Shown in pieces: positions 24,001 to 35,339 of a DNA stretch of 64,000 nt. The DNA is from Opisthorchis felineus (lineage: Eukaryota; Platyhelminthes; Trematoda; Opisthorchiida; Opisthorchiidae). The notes under the pieces were generated by a model that was not told the origin of the DNA, searched no databases, and was given only the letters and a program-made list of their open reading frames with translations. The stretch covers positions 396,806 to 460,805 of the forward strand of contig SJOL01006415.1 in NCBI GenBank assembly GCA_004794785.1. The letters are read 5' to 3'. The stretch's first letter is position 1. Every line of letters starts with the position of its first letter. The translations under genes were made by a program, and so were the position numbers.

Positions 24001-24394
24001 AAGACATCACAGTTACTCAATTTAGTTGACGCACCCTAAGCTCACTTATGATATCTGGAGTGACAACTAAACGTCTTCAAGCCAGTTGCTAAGCTTGGCG
24101 GAAAAACCAGCATCCAGTAAGCAAACTCTTAGATTTCCAATCTTAGAGTGCAGGAAGGTCACCAATTGATTTGAAATGATTTGAAGACTCCAGTAAGTCG
24201 GAGTATAACACACACTAGCAGGCAGTTTTATGAAAAATTCACTGAACCTTCATTGGGAACCAGGCCAAACCTGCGTAACTCGGAGAAGGACAGATTGATA
24301 AGGCAATCAACGAGCCCAACTGAACCCAGTTGTCGAAGAGATAATACGGTAGAGTCAAACAAGGAACCAAAGGGGCAAATTTAACAAACAGGAA

Positions 24395-24520
24395 GTGGGC
24401 TGTTGGTGTGTCCGTGGGGCTTGGCAAATGACTTTCAGAATTCTCGTCACCATTCGATGAGATATCATCAGTGTGAACAGCCGCTTGATAAATTACCAAT
24501 GAATGAACCCGAGCTTCCGA
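24395..24520 (+). repeat. Penelope-like terminal arm, diverged
   Basis: TGTGTCCGTGGGGCTTGGCAA, TTCTCGTCACCATTCGATG and GATATCATCAGTG match, in order, the terminal arm at 46,575-46,650. It probably belongs to the decayed Penelope copy just upstream. Confidence 0.5.
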
Positions 24521-25082
24521 TATCCCAACACATTACCATACATGATTCTGTTGCCTGTGGCATTCCCACCAGAAATTGGCGTCGAATGCGATCAATTAGG
24601 CAAAGTTATTGACATGACATCTGCTAAAACTAAGCTGATGGGACCAATCGTAATCGAGTAGAATCACTTGTGCGTCTTTTAGGTAATGCATAATCAAAAA
24701 TTTGAGTTTTTTGGTCTATCGATGAGTCTTGTAGAAAGCGTTTGTCCAAAGCATCTTTTCTGCGTTTTTCCTCTTATCCTCTTAGTCAGAAGAGATCAGC
24801 TCTCAGAAAGGATCACCGTCAGTTGGTTCCTAAGAATAGTTAATCATGTACGAGCGTGTGTGCGCTTTTTGTTTGTTAGAGGAGAATGGTGCTCACGTTA
24901 CACGTTGTAGAAGTATCTCGAGAAGGATGGTTTCCTTTTCAACTGTGCAAAACCACAATCAAACTTTATTATTGGTTTCATGGAGAAATAGATCAAGAAC
25001 TCTGTTCTCGGCCTGTATTTCGGCTAACTATGGAGTATGTGTGAGAAACGAGAGCACTCGCTGATCTTATTTAAAAATGACT
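24521..25082. other. Gene-free stretch
   Basis: Two overlapping plus frames of about 72-74 codons have no recognised domain. Nothing is supportable. Confidence 0.4.
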
Positions 25083-25343
25083 TCAGTGTACGCGGATGGC
25101 GGCACGGTTTGCGTCCGGTTTTGTTTTCATATCCGTAATTCCGCTGTCAGTGCGATCGCCCAACAACTCTGTTTTTGATACGGTGTACCGGTGCACTCTA
25201 GTAGAAGGCGCTTCCGGAGTGAAATTCATGATATACGGCCGTTGGACAACCACTGTGTGATCATGTGTTTCTCCAATCCACCGCACATCTACTCTGAAAC
25301 TCCACCGTGGAAACCGTGGTGTAACTTTTGGCCTTGTAACAAC
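25083..25343 (-). CDS. Candidate terminal exon, unknown protein
   Basis: On the minus strand an acceptor-like GTGAATAGTTAG is followed by an open frame of 86 codons to TGA at 25,083, entering in phase 0. The peptide is hydrophilic and of balanced composition, reading in part KVTPRFPRWSFRVDVRWIGE and, farther on, YIMNFTPEAPSTRVHRYTVS. I see no cysteine framework, membrane segment or family motif. An in-frame stop overlaps the acceptor, as expected at an intron boundary. The plus strand also has a 66-codon frame here, so coding is not proven. No partner exon was identified. Confidence 0.3.
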   Translation of the reverse strand, partial: VVTRPKVTPRFPRWSFRVDVRWIGETHDHTVVVQRPYIMNFTPEAPSTRVHRYTVSKTELLGDRTDSGITDMKTKPDANRAAIRVH

Positions 25344-28300
25344 CTAACTATTCACAGTATTAGAAATTGCGCAGCATTGTCAACATCATAATTAATAAAC
25401 AGAGGAAGTAGGAAGATAAACTTTGAATATGTTGGCAAACACTGAGGGTTGATGCACATCGTTCTTCTTATAAATATGCGTCCCCTTGAGAAGAACCCCA
25501 ATTGCAAAGACCGGATTACTCTAGCTCAGTTCGTTTCTGTTGCTTGAAAAACTGGAGAATATCCTGACGCCAGAAACGATTGTCAAGCCCCATATCCTCC
25601 TTCTCCTTCTCCTAAGGAAGAAGGATCATTCGGATATTGTATTTTGTCAGTGGCCTAGAGCAGCCAGTCACTAGGCGTTCATAACAAACAAAAATTAGTT
25701 TTGGGGTTTTCCAGTTTATCTGGTTTGTTTTGTCAAATATCTATGCTTACTAGCTATGTAAGCTTCGATGGGAAAAAAGGAGAAATAAGTACTCAGTGCT
25801 TATGAAGCCCCGGATGGTTTATCCCTCAAGTCAGCCTAAAAATATCACATGCAATTGTCTTTCCCTTTGTTTGGTTTGATCATAGATAAGTTTGTCAGTG
25901 CAGGAGGAGGCATGTAGTCCGGAATGTTCACAGTTTTTTCACTGTCCTCAGTTGAGACTCAAAATTTGCTGGCTACCTACAAGACTGAGTCAACTACAAA
26001 TTGTAATAAACGGAAGGTCAACAGTTAAATATTGTCTCGTGATCAAAACTATAGAAGCTCTACGTTTCACTTGGAATCTTTCAGTACGCACATTGATGAT
26101 GAGTAAGGCTTTACAGATTACGCATAACTGAACCAACATGAAGACAATCTCTCCAACCAATCTATGGTGACTGTTAGTCATCTCCACTACCCAAAAAACA
26201 GGGACTTCAGACCGACACCCAGCACTGATCAAGTCGGCTTGTCATTAGGAAATCTCATGGATTGGTTCCCCGACTACCTTAAGACCCGACCAACCTGGTT
26301 ACTTACTCGCTTGGCCTGACAAAGCTTTTGCGTCAAAAGCGAAAAGCTGCCCAACAATGAATCCACTGATTGTTTGAAACGATGACTACTCAATCGGTCC
26401 CAAACATTTTCCGATTGATTGAACCATATAATATTTTTGATGTACTGATTCAGTTGTCGCAAAATGGAAAGCAATATACAAGCTGCTGACATATTATACC
26501 CGACAAAAGCTGCAAGACACACTCCCAGACAAATTTTTTTTGCTGGGACTATACTTTCCTGCAATAAAATTGCAGAGGGCGCGGCTGTTGCATGGTAAGT
26601 TTGATGCGTTTTTCCGCAAAATCTACATTGAAAGAATCAGATCAAAGGTTTTCCTATTTTAATTTGGCAAGCTACCAATCAGTGGGCAAGGCCAAGGGTA
26701 TTATCATGTCCTTCTGGGCAAACAACTAGTGTTTTGATTGTCTCGTTGTTCGATAACCCCGATCGATAACCTCAGTTTTCTGTAGTTGAGAGGACAGATG
26801 GAGCTTTACATGGCAGCTATACAGAAAACGGTATGTGTTTAAATTGGGCAAACTCAGATGACGTAATTGTGCACAACCTCAAGTTTGATACCTTGGTAAA
26901 GGTCTTTAACAGCTGAGGTTCATCGCCGCAGCACGTGCCTTCTTGTAACATATTCTCTGAAGTTCTCGTACAAGTTCCGAACTATTGCATCCATTCTTTA
27001 ACCAAAGTGTTTCGCCTCACAAATAACCGTACGTCGTCATTTGAGTGTCATTTTCACGCTGGTTCTCCTTGTCTCATCATATAACATGACCTTTTGTTCT
27101 CTCCTGAGGCGTCTTTGCACAAACGTAACACAGGAGTTGCTGACCGACTGCATCCAGTAGACTGACTCACGAACGGTTTACTTATCTGAACATTACGATA
27201 AAACCTAGGAAGGTAAGTGGTCCAGTTCGTGTTCCAGATAAAGATACTTTTGGAAAAAGCAAAAAGTTGCTTCTCCCTTAGTGTGGTCTTTGTAAGTGTG
27301 GGAAGTAGATCACCTGAGAATTGAATGCACGACTCAGTTTGTTTTGTGTGGTTCTGTGATGACGATGGTGCAATCACACAGTATTGTCTCCATGCAGTGC
27401 AAAAAACGTGGTCAGTCCGGTTACAGCACGCCTAATCGATACGGATTGCATTAGGACGCGGTGGAGTTTTTCAGCATGATTTATCAAGGGCCACCAGCTC
27501 AACCAAGTAATGTTAGACAAGCAGCACTCACGTCGGTGGAGTCTACTAAAATCCAACCATAGCAATCAACCTTGGGCCATCGGAAACGTCACGTGAAATC
27601 ACTGATGTTGCTTTGAAACATCAGTCACTGTTCCCAATCGACTTAGTTTGTGCGACTTAAATATAGCCTTTGTACCATGCCCTCAACCACTTAATCTGAT
27701 TTATTGCCACTGTTTTAATCATATACCTCGTTTACAACTCTAATTGCTAGTAGAGTCTGTCGGAAACAACTGTTCATGGTAGCAGGTGTTATATAAAAAC
27801 ATGAAAATATCCGATAGATCAACGGATTAGTTTTTTCCCGCCCTAATAACCTTCTGGTGGTTTCCAGGGAAACAGAAGCGTGGTTTTTATTGCAAAGTTT
27901 CCGGTAATAACGATCCACAGGTGTAATTACCATACGTAGTGTATGGTCAAGTAATCGCTTGTTCTGTTGGGGGGAGGGAGGGAGTACGCAAAGAGTAATA
28001 CCTCTTTTCACTTGACCGCTATGCAGTGTGCCTTCTGAAAAATCCTCCGTTCAAGCGAAACCAACCACATTCCCCTGCAACGATAAGGTAACTGCAAATC
28101 CTCGCCAGTACAGCTATTGAGAGTGTCAGTTCCAGCTTGGAAGAAACGTGACATCACAGGTGATTTGCCTTAAGGCTCCCACATGAACGATCATGGTAGG
28201 CCTAAGTTTCACACAGAGTATTCAGTGAGGTTTTCGAGTCGTTGTGTTCAAGTTTTCACATCAGACTGTACAGATCTCATTTAGAAAGCCCAATTCTTGA

Positions 28301-29590
28301 AGTCGCATTTTGTTTTGTTAACTCTGATCAGCGGCTAAAGCATTTTCGTTCCGATTATTCGACGATCCTGCAAAGCTGCGGTGTCCGTTAGTCGCTACTA
28401 GGCACTATCAAAACTCTTTGTTTCCCCAATTCGACTGAGGAGCGGATGAAAGTGCAGAACCTAGCGCCAAACATTCTTTTGATTACAACACGGTCCATAG
28501 AAGTTTCGGTGCTTGTGTTGGGACGTTGATCTGTCCTAATCTTACGGCTGAAGGTAACTTCTGAAAACAGGTACTCTCTTATCTGATGTCCGCAGAAAAC
28601 AGTGTCCTGCGGAAACAGTGAAAGTCACACAATGGTGGATCATCTTATTTATGGAAACCGATGACGAAATTCGATGATGGGTAGTTTATTGGAACGATGT
28701 GGTTAACCAAGTTCTTTGTTGAGTACATAGCCTACACTTGATGAGTGCTCTGGATTTGAGGTTTGCATGTGTTAAACAGTTGTATGTGCGTTAAATTATT
28801 GCTGAAACAATTTGCTGCTGATGCACGTGTTTCGTTTTGTTTTTAATAGGTAGCTTACTGGATGGTTGAGCTGTTTTTGTCTGGAAGGGTTCCTTAAATC
28901 AATAGCTTCCCATCCATTATAACGGAACACACAACACTTGGGAGGGGCTATGTTCTATATGGGGGACCTTACACAAAATGGTTGTTTGACCCATTGAAGG
29001 GTGACGCTCAGGATTAGAACGAGTGTTTTCTTTTTCGCATTAATTTTGCGATTGCCAAGGTTTCATCCACATACATTTTGTGGAACTCGTCTCATCCAAT
29101 AGGATCCTCGCATTCCTGTTCGAGCTACGAACGTATCTACCGTAACTGGACCAAGCAGGTTTTCTATGTCAGCTATTACACTTCGTTCAAAAAATGGTCA
29201 TGGGAGGCGGTGGAAATATTCTTTGTGCCTACCGGTATTGGGATTCATGTACTAAGCCAGCGGTCTCGTGTCAAAAAGACTCGTAAAGAAGAAAATCACT
29301 TCTCACTAGTGAGCAAAAAATGCCCAGGAAATTGTTCACATCATATAAGCCCTGTTGACAAAACATTTTTGTTTTTCCTGAAGGTGCTTTTTCATGGTTG
29401 GATGTGAAGTAAGCAAACCATCACCGGATAACCCGGTGGATAAGATCGTGGCCTGCCATTCCGGGATTCTAACCGCAGACAAATGTCTTCATATTAGCTG
29501 CTGGCCACCGTTATGATAAGCTGTACGCAATTCCTCCCATACATAAGAATGTGAAACCTCCTTATCTTTAAACATACTCGTACACATAAA
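25344..29590. other. Gene-poor stretch
   Basis: No firm features. Noted: a hairpin-like ATCCTTCTT/AAGAAGGAT neighbourhood with CTCCTT repeats at about 25,588-25,632; a minus 96-codon frame at 26,274-26,564 with one hydrophobic segment (KKICLGVCLAAFVGYNMSAA); a purine-rich GGGGGGAGGGAGGGAG at about 27,970; and a 109-codon plus frame at 29,078-29,407. None has a family signature. Confidence 0.35.
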
Positions 29591-29604
29591 AATAATTGTA
29601 AATT

Positions 29605-30045
29605 CAGACAAAGCATTCATTTGCATACTGGTTTGATTTTCACAGGGGACTAACCTGCATCCCAGCTAAATTTGTCGTTTAGACGTACTTTTTCAAACAA
29701 ATGTGCTGCATCAGGCCACCTCAGTTCACACAATATTCAAGATGTCGCAAAACTTAAGTAGATGTTGCACACTATTTATAAGGTTGCTGAAAACTCTTCG
29801 ACAGCCCACTATCTGTTTCGCCCCTTTTGGAGCTCATCAGGTAGGCTCAGTCCCCGAGATCCGGCAATCTTATTTTTTAGTTGAACTCAAATTGCACGAA
29901 ATCCGACAAATACTCTCATTTGCGTTGCAAAGTGGTTTCCACCGGTGACTCATCTGAAACCTTGCTGAATATCTCGTTTATGATTACAAAACAGGTAGTG
30001 GGTTGTCGAACAGTCTTCAGCAACCTTACGATCAGTGGTTTACGT
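29605..30045 (+). repeat. R1 repeat, longer-than-unit copy plus inverted piece
   Basis: The best R1 copy. The block CATTTGCATACTGG…CCAGCTAAATTTGTCGTTTA at 29,617-29,682 recurs about 298 bases later as CATTTGCGTTGCAAAG…TTGCTGAATATCTCGTTTATG at 29,915-29,978, so the unit length is near 300 bases. Between them are GTGCTGCATCAGGCCACCTC, GTTGCTGAAAACTCTTCGAC, GGAGCTCATCAGGTAGGCTC and AGTTGAACTCAAATTGCACG. At about 29,990-30,045 a short piece in the opposite orientation (GGGTTGTCGAACAGTCTTCAG) follows. Confidence 0.75.
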
Positions 30046-31286
30046 CTAACTATACGTTTAATCCCTAGGCTCGAACACGTTTTTTCGGCCAATTCCCCAC
30101 ATATGCTTGAAGCAAGAGCAGGTCCATAAGCGCATTCTAAAGAAGCTGTTAAGAACTTCTTTATCGCCCAACAACATATGTTCATTGAAAGTTGACATCG
30201 AATTGACACGCGAAGCTGACATGGTGAAAAAGACGATGAAGGCACCTGTGTGGTTGGACATCGATTAGTCATTCGATTGAAATAAAGTCCGAACTCGGAT
30301 AGCAGGTAGTTTTGCATGGTGTCACTGTTAAGATAAGATGTATCCCCATTATTTTTTCTGGCACACAAACTTGACGATGAGATTTTGTATGCGGATGGCC
30401 AAGCCCCCTATTGTGTTACATTCGCATTTGTCTCTGCACTTCGACTCAACCGAATCGATTTACGGCGCAGCAGGCATCCCGCAAATACGAACAGAAAGTA
30501 GAAGATTTAATATGGGTGATATGAAAACTGTTTGCGGAGCCGACACAATTATGCGAAGACCGTAGGTAGCATGACCTTTGTCTCTAGGTGCCCGTAAAAA
30601 TATTTGATCGACCTAGCGGACGTTAGAGACTGGTGTAACTGGTAACCACGTCTCCTCATGAGAGTAAGCCTAACAGGCTATCGGAGAACAATCATCTATT
30701 AAATTGAACGAGCATAAACATTGTCATTAGTCAGTTGGCGGTTCGTGGTGTGACTTGTGATTCCTCGGACTGGCATCGACTTAATCAGGGCTGTTCGATG
30801 TTTTCTGCGGACAATGAAGAACGTATCGTCATTTCTTCTTAATGGGACTACACATAGTCTCTGAGGATTACGAGAATTCGCATGGCGAGCCAACGCTGAA
30901 ACCGAAGTGCAAGGTGAACAAATACTGACTGGCGAAGGGTTTTTGCTATAGTGAAGTTAAGAACGGATAGCAGGACAAAAGACGGTTTTTGAATCAATGG
31001 ACATCAGTCAGCGAATCAGACTAAGCGGTACGGTGAATGGACAAGTAATTGGTCGGACTACTCGCAAACACAAACCTAAAACGCCTCTTTCAAGACCATG
31101 GACATGTGACAGATATTATGACGCATGCCAGCCCTAGTTTTAGTGCAATCTTCTTGTTACAACCAATCCATAACTTCTAACCTCAGTCTCGATAAATTGT
31201 TCCATCCAGCACCACAACGCAAAGAAAACTGGAGACCAAAAACCCACACAAAAAAACACTGAAATCGAATCATGCCATACGAATTC
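30046..31286. other. Gene-free stretch
   Basis: Only short frames on both strands; the 150-codon minus frame at 29,916-30,368 is partly translated R1 repeat and is not a gene. Confidence 0.4.
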
Positions 31287-31432
31287 CGACTGATCAACCG
31301 CTTTTTTATGCCTCGTAGACCATCATCCCCTTTGCCTTCGTGAAATGCGCATTGCTGATGATTCCAAATAAGGATGAAACAGCTGTACAGTGCTTCTCGG
31401 TTTTTCAGCATAGAGTAGCTTCACTTGAACTT
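31287..31432 (+). mobile_element. SINE-1 copy, internally deleted, good hammerhead
   Basis: Retains a scrap of leader (CGACTGATCAACCGC), the ribozyme, and the tail GGTTTTTCAGCATAGAGTAG. The tRNA-like middle is largely missing, so this copy lacks its own pol III boxes. Confidence 0.7.
31349..31393 (+). ncRNA. Hammerhead ribozyme in SINE-1
   Basis: Helix I GCATTG/CAGTGC (one G-T wobble), core CTGATGA at 31,355-31,361, a weak helix II TCC/GGA around AAATAA, GAAA at 31,376-31,379, self-complementary helix III ACAGCTGT, and triplet GTA as the cleavage site. The closing pair of helix II is T-T rather than G-C, which should reduce activity. It is the best-preserved SINE-1 ribozyme in the window. 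Confidence 0.6.
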
Positions 31433-31974
31433 CACATTAAAACTTTCCCAATCTCCTCACACTGCCAACATACTCATTGGAATATATATATACAGAAACT
31501 TTAGTCGCTGTTTTTCTCATCGGTTTAGACAACCTTGACTGCTGAGTTCCGAACCCAACAGTTAGAGATACGACCGAATAGCTACCATTAACACAGACGG
31601 TGACGTACCACAACTAAAGGTGAGTCCATTTTTTCGTCAGATTTGACCAACTTCGATTACTTAACAGGATCGTGAATGTCGAATCTTGTTGCTTGGATTC
31701 TTCCTTAACTTTGTCAAAAGCAGTAGGTATCTTCATTTGCTCAATACTTTTATTGATGTTGAATTGGCTATGATGGCTTCATTTACCCGCATCACAGAGA
31801 TTTACGTGACCTTGAAATTTCCATCACTTTCAATTGGGCATTATCACGCCAAAGTGGCATGTTTCTTTCTCAAGAACCTCAAGGAACTGCACGCAAACCC
31901 ACACGTGATTTGAAACAGCGGATTTGAAGCAAAGTTGAACAAATCAGAAAATTGCCGGAAGAATCCGGCAAAGT

Positions 31975-32130
31975 GAAATACACTCATTGGAAAACTGCGT
32001 TGGTGTTAACGGGAGACTAAACTGAATCCAAAATGAATCTCCCGTTTTTGATCATCTTTGGCTGAACATACTGCACAAAGCCCGCCTGATGTTTCATGTG
32101 GTACAATATACGAGATACGCTCACGAGTGT
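31975..32130 (+). repeat. R1 dispersed repeat copy, partial
   Basis: AATACACTCATTGGAAAAC, GGGAGACTAAACTGAATCC, TGAATCTCCCGTTTTTGATC, ACAAAGCCCGCCTGATGTTTC and CAATATACGAGATACG follow the left half of R1. Confidence 0.6.
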
Positions 32131-32142
32131 ACTACGTGACCT

Positions 32143-32328
32143 GTGTACGACTATGGTTCACGTAGAACATGGACTTCACGGCAGTTTGGTTACTCGTACC
32201 ACCTAATGAGTTCGAAGTGTGAAACGGGTGGTGAACTCTGGAAAAATTTCCAACAATGTCGTGACTACTGTGTTTCATTAAAAATTTGGCATTGGTTCTT
32301 CGAATTTGTAGGTGCTTGGAAAAGTTAG
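32143..32328 (+). CDS. Kunitz-like exon candidate (possibly dead)
   Basis: A 61-codon plus frame whose middle reads FGYSYHLMSSKCETGG, then WKNFQQCRDYC. The pattern (aromatic)-x-Y…K-C…G-G…N-F-x-x-C-x-x-x-C matches the second half of a Kunitz/BPTI inhibitor domain, and secreted Kunitz inhibitors are common in flukes. The segment between K-C and N-F is several residues shorter than usual, the expected Cys in the GCGGN loop is missing, and the N-terminal Cys pair is not seen. There is no clean acceptor, and an in-frame TGA lies just upstream. It is either a decayed domain or a chance match. Confidence 0.25.
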   Translation: MYDYGSRRTWTSRQFGYSYHLMSSKCETGGELWKNFQQCRDYCVSLKIWHWFFEFVGAWKS

Positions 32329-32870
32329 CTCATGACATACGCGCCTGACTGCAAAATCCCATTCATCTAAACGGTATTGTAACGATAAGATCATGTAACA
32401 TCAAGCGCCCGAACAATAAGTGGCACTATCACCTGAGAAAGACCTTTTCGCCATTTCTTGCCGAAATTCGCTTTCGATGAAAGTAGTTCCCGAACCATCA
32501 CATATAGTCGTAGGAAATCCCTTGAATTATCTCATTGTATTGATTATCAGAGAAAAACTACATATATCTTTTAGATCAGCTCTCACAGTAGTTTGCAAAA
32601 GTGCATATTCTACTCTGATGAGTTGCGGTCGATTTGGCACTGGAACACACATAAGACGTGTAAGCGAAATATCGATCAGCGTTGGCTCTTCATCCACTTT
32701 ATGCTTCGGATGAATGATTCTGATTCAAATGACTGGCTGAGTTGCAGGTTCACACTCGACGTGAGCTGAGCCTGAGCGCGTCGTGCTAACATAACATTGG
32801 AAACGTGGAATACTGACCATGATTCGCCTCGAACTGGATGTCCACGAATGGTTATTGTGCACGTACTTAC
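32329..32870. other. Gene-free stretch
   Basis: A 97-codon plus frame at 32,420-32,713 has no recognised domain. Otherwise probably the intron downstream of the minus-strand exon candidate that ends at 32,871. Confidence 0.35.
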
Positions 32871-33041
32871 CATTAGATGGGCTTCCGACCTTTTGAGGCA
32901 GTATATTGGACCTGTGCTTGTTGCGTGGAGCAAAACACAGATAAGTGGCAGAACCATTTACTTTCCAACATGTAGATTTACAGTAGTTTGAAGGAATTTT
33001 GTAATTTTCAATTGGGATATCGTCCTTTGGACAAAACCTAT
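32871..33041 (-). CDS. Candidate exon with SINE-derived acceptor
   Basis: On the minus strand an acceptor CTCTTTCACATAG, lying in the tail of a minus-strand SINE-1, is followed by an open stretch of about 57 codons ending at a consensus donor ATG|GTAAGT. The peptide has four cysteines (FCPKDD…NYCKSTCWKV…TYLCFAPRNK). No family is recognised; the spacing C-x14-C-x3-C-x11-C might be disulphide-bonded. The frame is also open upstream through the ribozyme to an ATG at 33,081, giving a 118-codon reading frame that continues past the donor. Strong donor, moderate acceptor, unknown product. Confidence 0.3.
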
Positions 33042-33290
33042 CTATGTGAAAGAGCCGAATAGCATCAGACAGCTGTTCCATCGTTATTGGGGATCATCGG
33101 CAGTGCACACCTCGGCAAACTCCAGAGGGTTTCGAACCCTCGACCTCTCGGCTACTAGTTTGATCACTTAACTTTTCGACCACGATTGGCTGATCAGCAG
33201 TGTGATTAACCCGCACTTAGACAGGGTATGCGATATCTCATCCTTCATCCACGGAAAACACCTCAAGTGGCCACGTATTGGCTAGCTCGT
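33042..33290 (-). mobile_element. SINE-1 copy, full length, minus strand
   Basis: Minus-strand order: leader (ATGAGATATCGCATACCCTG), A-box region (ATCGTGGTCGAAAAGTTAAG), a good B box (GAGGGTTCGAAACCCTC), hammerhead region at about 33,060-33,106, and tail. The core is CCGATGA instead of CTGATGA, and GAAA has become GGAAC, so it is likely inactive. It has the clearest T-arm-like B box of the SINE-1 copies. Confidence 0.8.
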
Positions 33291-34470
33291 CAAGCGAGGA
33301 CTTCATACGATGAGTGAACCTTCGTAATTCAACGATGCCGATGGATACTATTATCAACGGGCGGCTCATCAAGACGAACCCAAATAGGAAGGTTCAGCCA
33401 AGCTGCAGGATGCGCAGTCACATTACTAAGGTTAAAACGATCACTCGAATACTGGGGCACTGTGATTTGTGAGTCTAAGCTGTCTGGTACCGCAGGGTCT
33501 CAAACTTCCCTAAGTGAACTTCGGCGACCAAGTTTAGATCCCCTTATGAAACGTTCAAGTCACTGTCCTGTGTGTACCAATGGTGAATAGCACTTTTTGT
33601 GCATACGCACTCATATGCAATGGGAAAACCAGGTAAAAACCTATTGATACCACCAATCTGTCTGTTAATTGCATATCTTATTCAACTTAATGTAGGCGAT
33701 AGCCCCAGCAGACTTGCACTGAGGGAGCGCACATTTGGTTAGTGTTCATTTCACATAGTTGGACAACGAGTTGGACAAGTGAGTAGTAAAGTTAAACGTA
33801 CCAGTGATTGAAAATGGTCCAGATGATGAATGGTTACAAGTTATTCAACCAGCTAATCATATTAAATCGTATCCGCATTCCCCTGAAAACATATTCTGAT
33901 TGTTTCAAATGAAACGTGCATATTTGCCAATCTTCACTAAGGACAGACAATTTAAGACAGTTCATTGCTGGCTGATCTATGTTCGTATCATTAAACGTAA
34001 GTCGCTGACGACTAACTTGTATTTTTCAAGCAGTTGAGAGGGATGGCAGGTTGAACCAGTAAATTAAAAAAGTTATGGTTGAAAAATTAATAAATCGTAT
34101 GTTTGAACGTTGTTTAGACTTCTGATAGTGGAACGACGAGATGATGTACCTTAACATCAGTCTTCGACTACTCGATATGTTCCCTTGTTAACCGGTTGGA
34201 ACATGTCCAACCTCCTATATTCGACGCCGATGTCTCATGGTATTGGTGAGGATGTGATGGTAGTAATTTACTTCAGCTTGGACTTCAATTACTGGTGTGA
34301 CACGAAGGCAGTAGTATTCGATTCCAAGTTCATTCCTTCAATTATGGTGTGGAAAATCCGCTCAGTCCGGAAAGTACTATTTATTGATATGTGTGCTATC
34401 TGTATGCCGATTATAAAAGCCTGTGAAGAAGTATGATTGCTTGGAATTTAGTTAGGCTCGGGACCATGGA
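33291..34470. other. Gene-free stretch
   Basis: An 83-codon plus frame at 34,185-34,436 has no domain signature. Nothing else was seen. Confidence 0.4.
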
Positions 34471-34474
34471 AATG

Positions 34475-34710
34475 TGTGGTATAGTATGCCATGCTACAGT
34501 GCGTTACATTTTATAGTATACTATCGTACCGTATATGTAGTACGGTGTGTTTGCCGTATACGTTCTTCTGGTTCTTCTGATTCCGAGTTAGTCTGTTTGG
34601 TATAACATAGTATAGCACAGCACGGTGAAGTGCGATCTGGTACAGTATAGTATGGTATAATGTGGCATAGTATAACATCGTACAGCATGGTATAGGTTGT
34701 GTGAAACGTA
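34475..34710. repeat. Degenerate GTATAGTAT-type tandem repeat
   Basis: About 230 bases built of imperfect 5- and 10-base units such as TATAGTATGC, CATAGTATAG, GGTACAGTATAGTATGGTATA and CATAGTATAACATCGTACAGC. An interruption of unrelated sequence lies at about 34,545-34,595. It looks like an old, diverged minisatellite. The short open frame in it is an artefact of the repeat. Confidence 0.8.
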
Positions 34711-34869
34711 TGGAGTTTTGGCTCCCTCAATTAATGTTTTGTCCGTTCAGGCAAAATACACTCGCTTTGATGATTAACTTTTTCCCCACACTTTGATGCC
34801 TATGTTAACTGGTTGGGGTTCTGGGCGGGTTCGGACACCGAACCAGTCGTATGGATTTTGCCACAAAAG

Positions 34870-35050
34870 ATGTCATCATCCTAGTAGCCTGGTACGAAGT
34901 AACGTAAGAATGGGCTGTGTTATATCCTGTCTAAGCGCGAGCAAACCAGAGCATTAATCGGGTAAACAGTCCGTCGAAAGATATCATTTTCGGCTACCAA
35001 CAGAAAGGTAGCGGGTTATAATCTGTATGGTCTTTCGTGGGGAGAACTGA
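34870..35050 (+). mobile_element. SINE-1 fragment without ribozyme
   Basis: Leader TGGGCTGTGTTATATCCTGTC and CTAAGCGCGAGC are followed by a degenerate tRNA-like part (ACAGTCCGTCGAAAGATATC, GGTAGCGGGTTATAATC). It stops before the hammerhead. Confidence 0.5.
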
Positions 35051-35339
35051 ACTTATACTAAAACTGAAGAAAAAGGAACATATCTGAACTGAAAACGAAG
35101 ATATCCAAAGGATCGAAAGTCTTTCAATAGAACGTGACTCACGAATATGCTAAGTCGGGCAAACCGGTTCCAAAGGACTCAGCAGGCAAACGAGATATTG
35201 ATGGTAGTGTGGGAAGATTTGAGAAATTTCAACTGAGAATCCGGCCCGTATGTGAAGCTAATCTACGATGAAAAGCTTAGAATAACCGTACAGTTATTTC
35301 ATTCCCATCTAACAGAAGTCTGGGGAACCCTGAATTCGC

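Noticed and set aside
29916..30368. 150-codon minus-strand gene
   Set aside because: A large part translates R1 repeat sequence (LLKTVRQPTTCF is the reversed GTTGCTGAAAACTCTTCG block).
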